Positions 39,792-51,231 of a DNA stretch of 64,000 bases are shown one piece after another; positions within the stretch are counted from its first letter, which is position 1, and every line of letters starts with the position of its first letter. The position numbers and the translations under genes were made by a program. Origin of the DNA: Polyodon spathula (taxonomy: Eukaryota > Chordata > Actinopteri > Acipenseriformes > Polyodontidae); the NCBI RefSeq assembly GCF_017654505.1, contig NC_054538.1, forward strand, positions 21,080,412 to 21,144,411, in the 5' to 3' direction. Below the pieces are notes generated by a model. That model saw only the letters and a list, made by a program, of their open reading frames with translations, had not been told where the DNA came from and searched no databases.

Positions 39792-40227
39792 CAAGTTTTC
39801 AATACAGTTACAATGCACGTCAGAGATTTGTCACCGTTGTAGTTTGCTTTGCGTGTTTTCGTCTGGAACTTCTCTCAAAGCAGACCTTGAAGAGAGTTAA
39901 ACCTGTTTTTCTTTTTTTTAAATAAGGTTAATCAAAAAGGTTAGCTTGTAGGCTGTCATCCGTTAGCTTTCCGACAGTATTCTTTTTTTTTTTTTTTTTA
40001 AGTGCATTTTTCACATACCTATCCCATAACATTAAAGATAACCAATAAATGTCATCCAGTTGTTATCATTAAAAAGACCAAAACATGTAACCAGTATCAT
40101 ATTTTGAATAAAAAAAAAAAAAATGCAACAATCTGTTACATATCAAAAACTACAGTCTATACGTTCTTTTCAAGACACAGCAAATATTCATCAGAAATTA
40201 ATTGAACTTCATCTAGTTCAACATTAC
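36083..40227 (-). other. rrbp1: rrbp1 intron in the 5' UTR
   Basis: About 4.1 kb between the proposed leader exon and the start-codon exon. Contains (AAAT)n tracts at about 36130-36163 and 36303-36332, poly(T) near 39310 and 39985, and the (TA)n below. A CRE-like TGACGTAGG on the - strand at about 39600 and donor-like GAAGCCAAG/GTAAAC at about 39560 could mark an alternative first exon, unproven. Confidence 0.5.
39697..39789. repeat. (CA)n(TA)n microsatellite
   Basis: ACACAC tract followed by about 37 TA units. Confidence 0.97.
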
Positions 40228-40440
40228 CTGATCACTGGGTTTGTGAGAATTGCACACGGCTTCTGTAACTTACAACTTTACGCTGTCTATTGTATTACTC
40301 TTAGTACTTGTTTCCTGCCACAGCCACCCTACGCCTGTCCCTCGCTCTCTCCGCTGTCTGTGGCGTCGTGGCACTTTCTTTCTGAGCTGGCAAAAAGCCT
40401 GTCAGGGCCCACATATTTCCCGCCCTCTATTTACCCGTTT
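40228..40440 (-). other. rrbp1: Proposed rrbp1 5'-UTR leader exon
   Basis: Richer in CG than its surroundings. Ends in a good donor CAG/GTAATG at 40228/40227 on the - strand. Lies 30 bases downstream of a TATA box in the same direction and has no ATG-led long frame. The start-codon exon has an acceptor at 36082, so a leader exon must exist upstream. Confidence 0.5.
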
Positions 40441-40600
40441 TGTTTTTTCATTGGACCTCTATATATGAGTTAAGCAAACTTTAACCAATCAAAAAGCGGT
40501 TGAGTGGAGTTTATCCGTGGGGAACAAACGGTGTACATGTAGTTTTTCCCTCCCCACCCCCACCGGGTGGCGCCACCCCCCTCCCCCCTCTATAGTACGC
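40441..40600 (-). promoter_or_regulatory. rrbp1: Proposed rrbp1 promoter
   Basis: On the - strand: GC-box-like GGTGGGGGTGGGGAGGG (about 40545-40562), an inverted CCAAT (GATTGGTT, about 40483-40490), then CATATATAG (TATA, about 40458-40467). Order and spacing suit a TATA promoter firing toward 40440. Confidence 0.5.
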
Positions 40601-41046
40601 CGAAATGCATTCTGCGATTCGTAGTTTTTGTAGCTCAGGTAATCCGGGTAATCCGTAGGATTTTAATGGAATAGCCTGAGAATGAAACTACAATAACCAT
40701 ATTCTGCAGAAATGAAAATTCAGAACTAAATGAATGGGATTTGAATGGGATTTTGAAAGGGGGTTGCTGCTTTAAAAATAGCATTACGTGTACATCTTAC
40801 GCTGTTAGGATGCACTGCATTTTATTTAAGTCTTTTTCGTTTAATGCTGAAGCAAATAAGTGTGCACGCAATTTCACTTTTAAACAGTCAATCGTGAGTT
40901 CTAAGTATCACAGATAACGTCTTAACTACTGACTCTCCTATAAAGGCATTTAACTTGCACTACAGTCCTTTCAACTATAGTAAAATACCCCCACAAAAAA
41001 AAATAATAATAATAATTTCGATCTACTTGATACAGAACGCCAGCCG

Positions 41047-41047
<1 letters not shown>

Positions 41048-41112
<65 letters not shown>
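41048..41112. repeat. (TA)n microsatellite
   Basis: About 32 TA units. Confidence 0.97.
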
Positions 41113-41116
<4 letters not shown>

Positions 41117-41382
41117 GATATATACATGTATATTGCCGATTAATAGTGATTCAAAAAATAAATACAAATCGTTAGCATATCAGGATACTGGTGTAACAGA
41201 GCGGGAGACACATGCCAGCGACCCTTTGCACTGCAAGCGAGCATCTTAACAGCAGTGCAACAGACTCGGCCTCATCTACATTCATGTTTAACGAGTTAAG
41301 TCGACAAGCATTTGATTTGTTGTCTTTGTTTATCTGATTTGCGCTGTCTTGAGCTTTCATAGGCTTAATTCAGAATCATACT

Positions 41383-41632
41383 GGGCCATATTCACAGAAC
41401 TTTAAGGACTGTTTTAAGGACTATTAAAGAGTGACCAAAGAGCATTTATTAACATTGTCTTTGATCAAACAGTGGTTTGAATTTTTTTTAATAAACTAAA
41501 ACCTTCTAAAATTGTTTATATAAAAAAGGTTTTGTGATCTGGAAACTTCATTTAATTAATAAATTGTGCCTTTAAAAAAAAAAAAAGTCCTTAAAAAAAC
41601 AGTCACACAGTCCTTAAAGTTTTGTGCACAGG
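41383..41632. mobile_element. MITE with AACTTTAAGGACTG inverted ends
   Basis: Left GGGCCATATTCACAGAACTT then TAAGGACTG; right reversed reads GCACAAAACTTTAAGGACTG. About 250 bases, AT-rich, no ORF. Left end resembles the GGGCCATATT family. Confidence 0.6.
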
Positions 41633-42038
41633 ATTCAATGATGCTAAACTTCAGTCAAATCCACAAATGTTCCTTCCATAGTGATAAAGCTACTGCCTAT
41701 TAAACTGGATGTGTGCATTGCCTCCACACATTTAATCACCCAATCACTGGTGCAGGTTAGACAGGATCTAGCTGCTACCAAGCATCCGTGAAATGTGCTA
41801 CAAAATATACAGACAACCCCCACCTGCACTCACAGACACTGAGCTACTGCAGAACCTGCAGGCTGTTTGAGGGCACCCACATGGAAGCTATAAGAACAGG
41901 TATCTAAAATATTTAAATGCAATAAATATAGGTCTGTATTTCAGTTTCAGGGCCGTTTGAAATGTTCCTAAATGTGCAACTTGGTGTTGGTGTTTTAGTC
42001 CTCACATCCTGGTGACTTTTTAAAACTCTCATGTTTAA

Positions 42039-42232
42039 CCCTTTCATACATGTAGACCTCATATGGGGATATGTAAAATAAAATTCTTCTAGTCTTTATG
42101 GGGATATACGGAAAACACAAATGCATGATGACCTCATATGAGGATATAATGTTTTCCCCATATAAAACAATATTTATTAGGTGTCCAAAATTACTTTTTT
42201 TCAGCTATTTCAATATTTGATTCATGAAAGGG
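42039..42232. mobile_element. piggyBac-like MITE (TTAA target, CCCTTTCAT ends)
   Basis: 194 bases with ends CCCTTTCATACATG and, reversed, CCCTTTCATGAA, flanked on both sides by TTAA (42035-42038, 42233-42236). TTAA duplication with CCC-starting ends is the piggyBac signature. Interior has a repeated CCTCATATGRGGATA motif and no ORF. Confidence 0.78.
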
Positions 42233-42498
42233 TTAAAACACCCCTGTGAATCTCTCAGAATCATGTCTAACATCAAAATCCATCTGGTGTACAGGACTGT
42301 AACCATGAATCTTCCCCTGCCTCTAGTGGATGAAAAAAGTACAGCAAGGGTGCATTCAATTTCAAATTCACTGATGTGATGACTAAAACCAAAAGTCATA
42401 CGAAGTGACTCTAAACCTATACCCTAGCTAAGATAACTCACTTAAGATGTTTCTCACCCATACCAATGTGGTTTTTACAAGAACAATACCTTATAAAA

Positions 42499-42700
42499 AA
42501 GTTTCATAGTAAGAGCATAGCACAGTTTAATAAAGAACAGCAAAAGCATGGTTAAACATAGATAATCATTGTAAAGAATATCAAGGTTTGGTAAAGCACA
42601 TTCATACATATGTCAAACCAACATATACTATGGTAAATACATAATATAATAATGGGAAAAGCATGGGGAAAGCGCCATGCAAAAACACCACATTAAAGCA
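42499..42700 (-). repeat. TTTACCATG-unit dispersed repeat, copy 3
   Basis: Same unit set read on the opposite strand (CATGGTTAAAC, TTTGGTAAAGCA, ACTATGGTAAATA, AAGCATGG). Confidence 0.65.
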
Positions 42701-42808
42701 TAAGACACTGTTCATAGCATAGCAATCTGCCATGAATGATGAATTTAATTCAAATTGTAGATGGAAGCAGCACCCGACTGACTTAAAAAAAAATTAAATT
42801 AAACCTAT

Positions 42809-43021
42809 TATGGCAGGGTAGCCAAAGCGAGGAGACTCAGAGTCGGAAAGTGCAGCAAATGAAATACTTTTAATTAAAAAATAATTAACACACAAAACAA
42901 AAGGGCACGATGGCCAGATAAGAAGACACACACAAAACAGTCTAAACTAGCAAAAACACAGCTAACACTCTCACTCACCACCACCACTACCACCACTACT
43001 ACTACTACTACTACCACCACC

Positions 43022-43101
<80 letters not shown>

Positions 43102-43323
43102 ACAGGACCTCTCAGCCTCACAACACTCACCAACTAACACTCCCAACCACTCTCCTTTTATACAGGTGCCGGGACCAATTGATTAATTAACACCTCATTA
43201 GTCCAGGCACATTCCACGCATTCCTCACACAAACTCATTTACTCACAGATCTACCCTGTAGACTCATTCATATCCACTCTAAACAACACAAAAACCCACA
43301 AAGACAGGCTGTACCCTGTCACA
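42809..43323 (-). mobile_element. LTR-like repeat related to the 8943 solo LTR, with (TAC)n inside
   Basis: Ends TATGGCAGGGTA and TACCCTGTCACA agree as a 12-base inverted pair with two mismatches. Internal AATACTTTTAATTAAAAAAT corresponds to the A/T block of the other copies. Its interior is expanded by the trinucleotide tract. No clear target duplication. Confidence 0.6.
42976..43101. repeat. (ACC)n/(TAC)n trinucleotide microsatellite
   Basis: About 125 bases of CAC/TAC triplets; it makes a spurious poly-Val frame on the - strand. Confidence 0.97.
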
Positions 43324-43475
43324 CACCTCCCCCCTCAGCAATGCACACGAGACTCACAGCGACCCAGGACTGTGGTCGTCACCCTGAGAGCAAGAGGCTT
43401 TCTATCTCCAATGTAACCTGCCATACTTCCTATGAAGAGTGCTTCAGAAATAATGAACAGTACATTTTTACTGTA

Positions 43476-43719
43476 AGGGCCATATTTTCAAAGCATTTAA
43501 TCCACTCTTTAATGAACTCCCATTTGTCGAAAGGAAAAAAAAAAACACCTATTGGCTTTGCAAAGCCAGTATCAAACATGAAATATAATGTAACTGGAGG
43601 TCTCCTAAGCACGTTTGTATTGTTTGTTTCTCAGTTTTGTACATTACTGTTGAATTGTCATCATTAAAAAATAGGAGTTAATTAAAGACTAGAGTAAACA
43701 CTTTGAATATATGGCCCTT
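43476..43719. mobile_element. MITE with AGGGCCATATTTTCAAAG ends
   Basis: Left AGGGCCATATTTTCAAAGCA and right reversed AAGGGCCATATATTCAAAGT, continuing inverted to ACTCTTTAAT/ TAGTCTTTAAT. Flanked by TA on both sides. 244 bases, no coding capacity. Confidence 0.7.
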
Positions 43720-43721
43720 TA

Positions 43722-45624
43722 CTTTACAGCTTGTTTTACTGTACTCATCATAACACCAGCCAATCAGGTTCTGAGCAGAGCACTCATTATCCAGTGAGAT
43801 GCTTTTTTGGCACCATCACAGAAACTGTGGTGTAGCAATCGGTATCAGCCTAAACAGAAACCCTGTACAAAACAGCATCAACAAAACAGATAAAAAAAAA
43901 ATACCAAACAATGTGCCTGATTCACAAAGTGAGTGCGTTTTGGCTGATTAAATAAAATCTGATATTCAGAGAAGGTCTTAAATAAAATGTAATATATACC
44001 AAACCATATTCAATTAATCAAAGGGACGCTCTTTTTAATTAACTTGTGAGTTATAGTTGTGGGATTATCAGTTCATAACAGCAATAATCCTGTCTCCAGC
44101 GGACATTGACCACATGCAGGCAATGTGTCCATCTTGGTCATCTGATTCCTCTTACTAGAAATCACATCTTTAGGATGAAATTCAAGTTACCACGCATTAA
44201 ATGGCTTCATATTTTTACTCTACTGTACATAATCAGGACAGCGAGGAGATACTTGTTTGAGTACAATGGGTTGATCTGGGTTGTGTCCTGAGGTGTATTG
44301 AATTGAAGTACACTGTGTCACTTGCAATGCAGAGCCCTGATAAAAAAAAAACTGGTTCAGAACCAAAAGTGTTTGTTTTGCTGTAATTAAAAGCCTAGAA
44401 AACATGTAATGAAAGTCCTCTGTTTTAAAAGAAAATGTGGTTTAACCAAATAGCAACTCATTGGTGTTAACTCATTTTTAAACCATGATACTATCACAGT
44501 TTCACATACCTTGCCACCAGGCTCTGGTATTTTATTATTACCTTTTGTAAAATAAAAAAAAATAAAGAAAACTGATAACAAGTTTATTTTTGTGAGTTTT
44601 ATACCCCTCATTTGGAAAAGGATTGTTGGCTGTCATAGAGGTTTTCTGCATGAAGCAACTCTTTTTAATTGGACAGGAATTATACTGGTAGGTTAAATGA
44701 ACACTTCATTAAAAACACACACAGGTTTGATTGTGCTGTATGTGCGTTACCCAACCACTGAGCAGGTATTGGGACAGTATTTGCTGGGGGCAGTTTATGC
44801 GTCAAAAAAGAAAACATGAAAAATGTATTTGTCACTAGCTATGCAATGTTATGACATAATACAGACCTGCCCTTTATTTATATAAACCGGCTCACAGTTA
44901 CCAGGAAAAAAAAAACATGTTATTTTCTACCAGCTTTTACACACCAGAGTTTTTGCTCTAGTTTTAAAAGGGAGAATCAAAAAAGTCACAAGACGGTTTA
45001 ATATTTATCCTGAGACATGCATAAAAGGAAAAATCTCAGTAAGTGTCGTGAGTGTTTAATTTCTTTCTCAGTACATCTGTTACACTCCAAGATCGCTGTA
45101 ACTAATCAGATCAACCAAGAAAGGAAGTGTTCAGCTGTCCCTCAACAGCTCACTCAGTAAAGGCAATACCTGTTGTATCAGTTATTGTAAAGCTTAGGAC
45201 TCTTGGAATGAGTTAGGTTGTGTTGGGGTGTATTTTGTTGGTTTTGTTTTTGTTTAGTGTACATAATAAAGATTGCGTAACTGCGCATTAAACATAACAT
45301 TGACACCAGCATGCTGTGTTATATGTGGTTTTGTGGCCATAGCAACCTACAAATACCTAAAAAAAGGTACTACGTCACAAAGGGTTTATCTGAAGAACCT
45401 GTGCAGGTGCCTTTGTGATAAAATTCAATGCCACATGGTGTTGGTCATGGTGACCTACTTTTTCATGCTATTGATTCCTATACAATGCAATTTTTCTTGG
45501 TGAGTTTAGATTACTGATATGCCATGTTTATGTTCACTAGGATAGTTTGGGACAGTTCAGGCTTTTTAACACACACCTCAGTGCATTTTGGTAAATGTAG
45601 TTCTGCATCTCTTAAAGACAAATG
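43722..45624. other. No gene seen
   Basis: AT-rich sequence without recognised genes or repeats. Confidence 0.55.
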
Positions 45625-46040
45625 TGACAGAGAAAGAATTAATCTTGGTTATAAATCTTGCTCCCAACCTGTGATGACATAGTGTAAAGGGAACAGTGTA
45701 CTCCTGGATGGTCTGACAATTAATTACAGGGAAAGATGGAAGTTGGCCATCTAGAAAGGGGGTGGAGCCATCAAGTCATTGCCCCAGACGGGAAGCGATG
45801 TGGCAATCACAGATTGGAGCAAAGGCAATTGTCCTCGCTAACCAAGGGGGTGTGGCTGAAGGTACAAAAGGGGATTTGGCTGAGCAAACTGCTCTTTTTG
45901 CTGAACCGCTGAAGGAGTGTAATAAAAGAACGTGAGTGTTTAGTGTTTGTTTTGTCATTTCTAAACATACTCGTTTGTTCTTGTTAGCCGACTAGCACGT
46001 ACCAGGAGCTGTCTCTTAAGGGCAGCACCAACCAAACTGT
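45625..46040 (+). mobile_element. LTR-like repeat, family TGTRACAGAG, copy 2
   Basis: Begins TGTGACAGAGAAAG and parallels 26965-27440 block by block. AATAAAAGAACGTGAGTG at about 45921 would serve as a poly(A) signal in R. No duplication of target found. Confidence 0.5.
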
Positions 46041-46775
46041 CCAGGTGAACATGGAGTCATATGGTAACCCTAATCAAAGGCTATGTTAAACATAATCTTA
46101 CCTTTGATATAAACCCCTGAGGTGTTTTATTCAAAGCCCGTCATTTGAGAGACCAAACCAAAGTGTAGTGAAAGCTTCTTCCTGCATCATACTCTGAGCC
46201 TTCCAGATAAAGAGTTTATGAACAGAAACTCTCTTCAAAGTAGTGCTAGGGATTTTCCTGCACAGCCTGGAGCTAAATGTTTTCTTCATCAGCAGGGGTG
46301 GATCAATCACAGTTATTTCCCTGTTTCTATGGTGACTGACAGTTATTACACAGTACATATGTCTTGATCCCTTGCAGGCTCAATATTAAAAAAAAGTCAG
46401 TACAGTATATAGACTAAATTAAGTCATTATTCTAAACTACTTGTCAACAGAGTCATTTAGGTATTTAATATCATCTTATTGTTTTGTCGATATTAGAGAC
46501 CTCCAGTGCTCTCAGAGGATCAGAACTACAAACTTTTGCTCCTGTGAAACACAAAACTGCTACAAAATGTATTTTATTCTAGACAGAAACAACGTTGATG
46601 TTAATTGAAGGTTCCCTACACGTACCTGCATTATTATTTTCAAATTGTGAAAAATTGGAGGTTAAGCTGTCCAAGGGTGTCCCTTTCAGAGGGCAGGAAA
46701 AAGGGTATTACACCTTCTTTAATCTGTCATTCGCACTTGAAGTTAGCATACCGGTATTTTTTATATCAAATTTGG

Positions 46776-47087
46776 GTAACACTTTACATTAAGTGTCCCT
46801 AATTATTATGTATTTACATAGTAGTTACTTTGTAAATACAAGTGTACTTATGCATACTTACAATGTTATTATGCATAGCTACAATGTACTTAATGTGTAA
46901 ATCTTTTTGCATGATCTAACCCTTTTCTGATACAATTGTGTACTTACATATACCATGCAAAAATAATTCTACATTAAGTACATTGTAACTATGCATAATA
47001 CCATTGTAATTCTGTGTAAGTACACAGGTATTTACTAAGTAACTACAATGTAAATACACAGTAAGTGGCAACAATGTAAAGTGTAAC
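46776..47087. mobile_element. Hairpin MITE (GTAACACTTTACATT ends)
   Basis: The whole 312-base unit is a near-palindrome. The left half (GTAACACTTTACATTAAG, TGTATTTACATAGTA, GTACTTATGCATA, TAATGTGTAAAT) is mirrored in the right half (ACATTAAGTACATTG, ATGCATAATA, TAAGTACAC, ATGTAAATACACAG, AATGTAAAGTGTAAC). No ORF. Confidence 0.82.
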
Positions 47088-48120
47088 TGCATTTGTTAAA
47101 GCATCTGGTTTTCACATTGTTAAGGAAGTAAGGTTTTATTTTTCCAACATCCTGGACTGATATTCTTGAAGCTTCAAAGTGCGTGACAGTCAGGATGTTC
47201 TGTTGCCCTGGGGGAAACACATTACACCTGGATTATGTACCACAGGTTCAGTCCACTGTAACATCTGTATTCCTTTCTGGGGTGAAATCAGCATTGGCTA
47301 TCAAGCTCACCCTCTGCAGCATTCACAGATTGCATCCCACATTCGCCATGAACAGCACCACAGAATTAAAAGAACAGACGCAGTACTCTTAGATATAACC
47401 CTTACTGATCTACTTTCACAGTATGCACAATAAAGTCTTGTAACAAGTGTCAAAGGAGAGGTCATCAGATTCAAGTAGGATGTACTGTGACCTTGAATAG
47501 TTCACACAATCTGATGCCATAGACACAGCAGTTTTGGGAATTGCACCTCAGAAATATGGAAGGGAGGTAGATCAATTAAAATGCTATACACAGTAGTTCC
47601 AAAGCATAAACCATGCATTTACTTTTGAAAGTTGTGAATTTCACAATTTCAAACCTTCAAGAATACTTTTCTGTTTCTGAAATGGTTCGTATGGTAAGGA
47701 CTAGGAAACACAGACTTTGTTTCATGTCTGCTTTTAGCCATGCAATAGAATATACATACAGTATATTAGTCAACAAGAAAATCCTACCGTACCTGTAATT
47801 GTTTGAAATTACACAGACGATAGGGCACAGGTGGTAGAGCTAGATGCAATCATTTAATGTAATGGTGTTGTTTTTGTTGGATTGGACTGGCTGCTTTTAG
47901 CTCTGCTCTTGGGATGAACGCTTATAGCTGGCCAAACCTGGCAGGATGCAGTACAGTAGATATTGTTATTTTAGTAGTTTCCACAAGACATAAGCCTGAG
48001 GTACAGAAACATATGAAACTACAGATTTAAAAACACAGCTTAACAAGTCTTCTTTTTGCTTCTTATGTTACATACAGAAAAAAGAGTCAATGTAGGGCAG
48101 CTACCAATGTAGGCAGTTAC
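47088..48120. other. No gene seen
   Basis: Unremarkable sequence. Confidence 0.55.
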
Positions 48121-48260
48121 AAGTTTACCACAGTAAATTCAGTAGCTTGCCTCCTGGTTACACCATGCATTTACCATTGCTTACAAAGTTTTGGCATTTA
48201 TATTCTATAAGCATCACCATACCTCTCTGTCCTTACATTCCTTACCTATGCTTTCTGAAT
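48121..48260 (+). repeat. TTTACCATG-unit dispersed repeat, copy 4
   Basis: AAGTTTACCACAGTAAATTC start, GGTTACACCATGCATTTACC core, more decayed right half. Confidence 0.65.
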
Positions 48261-49966
48261 TGACACAATTCATTTGTACTGGTTTTCCTGCTATCAAGTG
48301 TGATTTAATCCTATTCGCAGAGCACAGAACAACTAATAATGATTGGCCGAAGAAGGCTCAAGACCATGAGGGGCCTTATAGGTTGTACCTATCAACTAAA
48401 TCATTAATCCATCAGAGAGCAAGGGTAATACTGTACCTGCAGACCAGCACAGGCGAGTGGGCTACTCTAGAAACTTTCCAGGAATTAAGACTTGAGCTAA
48501 GCAATAAGAAAATGGGATGGGAGCACAATTACATGTGTTTCTAACTAATGTATTTTTAATGTGGGAATGCAAATATTGTCTAAAGGCCAGTCTGCAGATT
48601 AATACTGCAAACATCATAATAGAATCTGTTTGAAAATTCTAATAATTGATTTCTGATATACAGTATATAATGAAGTGATCAAAACATTTGGAATTAATTT
48701 CTGTGGATGAAGTAAAAATAAAACCATATACAATCCGTGTTGGCATGGAATAATCAAACGCAGTCAGTGTAGTTTTTGTAATTTGGTACGCTATAAAGCT
48801 GAAGGAACACAAAACCACTTTTTCAGGACAGTGGCAACTTTTCTGTATCAAACCTCAAGTCTGCTCTGGTGTGCCATTTGGTTTGTTTGTTTTTTACCAC
48901 AAAGTGGCTTCATGTTCCCTCAGTTTAAGCATAGCCCCACCATAATTACATATGAATCCCAGGATAAGTTGTTTCTTGCTATAATGAATGTGGTTTTATT
49001 TCTTTGAGACTGCCATTGCTAAATGGGGCAATACTTCTGTTAGTGAAGCACAGCTACCAAAATGTGTCTGAATATTCGATAGGCACTTATTATAATAACA
49101 AATAGAATACACCACCCCTACATGTAAATCTGTCTCAGGATGGTGACATGGGCCATTTTAACCCATTGATGGACTAAAAGCCCACAGTCATATGTGCGTC
49201 ATTGTTATTGATACTGTTATTGTGCAATACTGTCAGCACAGTTACCTTGAAGGCAGTCACACACACGAAGAAGAAACAACCCAACCAGAAAAGACCAAGA
49301 GAGGCCAGCAGGTGTTTAATTAAGTGCTTGTGTTATTAACAGAATGCTGAGTCAGGGGTGACCCTCGAACAGACACTATCTCTCTGTTCTGCTGCACAGG
49401 TTGTATTTCACCGCTGCTAGAAACTTATCAACACATCCCTCTTTTCACGGGGGCTGAGATTGGCTGTAGATCTCACATTCAGACAGAGCAAAGTGAATGT
49501 GTTTCTCACATTTTTTTTCTCATTAGGTTTGTGTCCTTTTCTCCTGGAAATTTGATTTGCAAAGTAGGAGCTGGGAGGTTGAGTATAATATCAAAGCATT
49601 GACAGGTTTCAAACTGTTTCACCGAGATCAGTTCAGAGGGTAACGTAGTTATTGCAGCAGATAAATTAATCTTCTGAGCAATTCATTGTTTCATTGAAAT
49701 TGTATGAAGTTATTTTAATTAACATATTTAAAGCTGTTTTCTGTGATTTTTTAAGTTTTAGTGCTTTATTTTACTTCATGATTGTATGACGCACACAGAT
49801 AGTAGAGGCTTTCTTTCTCCTGAAATTCATTCCGGATGTTTTGTCCAGTTCATTTTAAACTGCATATCAGAAATACTTCATATCAGTGGAATGGGTTTCA
49901 ATTGCTTTTTAATTTCACTACTTTTAGAGGTGTGCTGATACTTGTACTCGTTCAAATCAAGAAAAG
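48261..49966. other. No gene seen
   Basis: AT-rich. TTAACCCATTGATGGAC at about 49158 looks like one end of another TTAA/CCC MITE, without a partner. Confidence 0.5.
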
Positions 49967-49968
49967 CT

Positions 49969-50578
49969 GTTCCCTTTCAATTCGAAGACGACCACCAAAA
50001 CATTACGTATGGGAAATGCTTGCCTATTGGTAGGTGTTCATTGAGCTCTCTATACCAGAGCTGCCGATAGGCCTCTTCCTAGATGAGATCCTCGGTCCAG
50101 CCTACCAAGGGGTTAAAACCGTCATTCCACGGAAGACATGTATTTTTTGCCTCTCAAGACGGTAAGGTAAGACCCTCTGTGTTGATATCTGAGCATTTTA
50201 TGAGAAAGAGCTTGAGTAGACTGCAGTTCCCTTGCCTTTCAGGCTGAAAGCTGGCTTGCTGCTTTCAAGGAATCAGTCAATCCTTGTCAGCCTTTCTCGT
50301 CTCTTTCCTCTGCAACCTGCACGTGCACCTTCCCGACTGAGATGGAGGAAGGAGAGGAACCGGTGCCATTGACCACAGTGGAACCTAGCTCAAAGGTTGC
50401 CTCAGAGACTAGTTTGCCAACATCTGTCCAGCTTCATGTCAGCAGGACCGAGTATGACATCCAGGAAGGGGGCCTATCGGCAGCTCTGGTATAGCGAGCT
50501 CATTGAATTCCTACCTAGGCAAGCATTTCCCATACGTAATGTTTTGGTGGTCGTCTTCTCTTTCAGGGAACCAGGGTT
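49969..50578. mobile_element. Foldback element with about 125-base inverted arms
   Basis: Left arm 49969-50100 and right arm 50445-50578 are reverse complements at high identity (for example AAAACATTACGTATGGGAAA against TTTCCCATACGTAATGTTTT), separated by about 340 bases of unique sequence. The right arm runs on into GGGAACCAGGGTTACAGTAA. No transposase seen; class unknown. Confidence 0.8.
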
Positions 50579-51231
50579 ACAGTAAGTAACCTAACGTTCT
50601 TCCCTCACCTTTACTATTGAGTACCAGTCAATGGCAATTAACTGAAAGCAGGGCCATAATTGATTGTCATTTTACAGTCTCAGTATGGCAATAAAACTGT
50701 GTAAAGTGACAAAGTTCTAGTTGCCTTCCACAGACATATATAACCAAGGCTGGATCAGCTGTAGCCATTACAGGAGTTAGTGCCAGAGCCATGCTTTAGA
50801 TTGGTTCAGGTCACAGCACCTTAACATAGGCTTATCAAATAAGAAAACACAGTATTTGTGTAAAGCTATAAAAGCCCTCAAAATTATTTGAAAAAGGGAA
50901 AGAGATAGAGAAAAAAGTAAATGTAATCAGATGCTTCTTGCTTTTTTAACAAACTAAATCAAGCCCTGAAATAAATAGTTATATCTATTTTATAAGTAAA
51001 AATGTCAGGCATTTTTTCAGAACCTGTCAAGTCAGGTAACAATCCTCTAATACTTAAAGACTACAGTTCTGCTGGAATAAAATAAAGTTTTAAAATAGCC
51101 AGTTCAGCCTAGGTGTTTATCTTCACAAATCCTTACAAACACTGCTTTCTAGATCTGATTTACACATCTGACTTGGGTTAATACCACTGCCTGCCTGTAA
51201 AGTGCAAAAGAGTTAAGACAGGTACATAGCA

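Noticed and set aside
42874..43146. 90-residue poly-Val reading frame on the - strand
   Set aside because: It is a translation of the (TAC)n/(CCA)n microsatellite.
48191..48544. 117-residue + strand frame
   Set aside because: Begins in a TTTACCATG repeat, has no recognisable domain or splice context; length is within chance for this composition.
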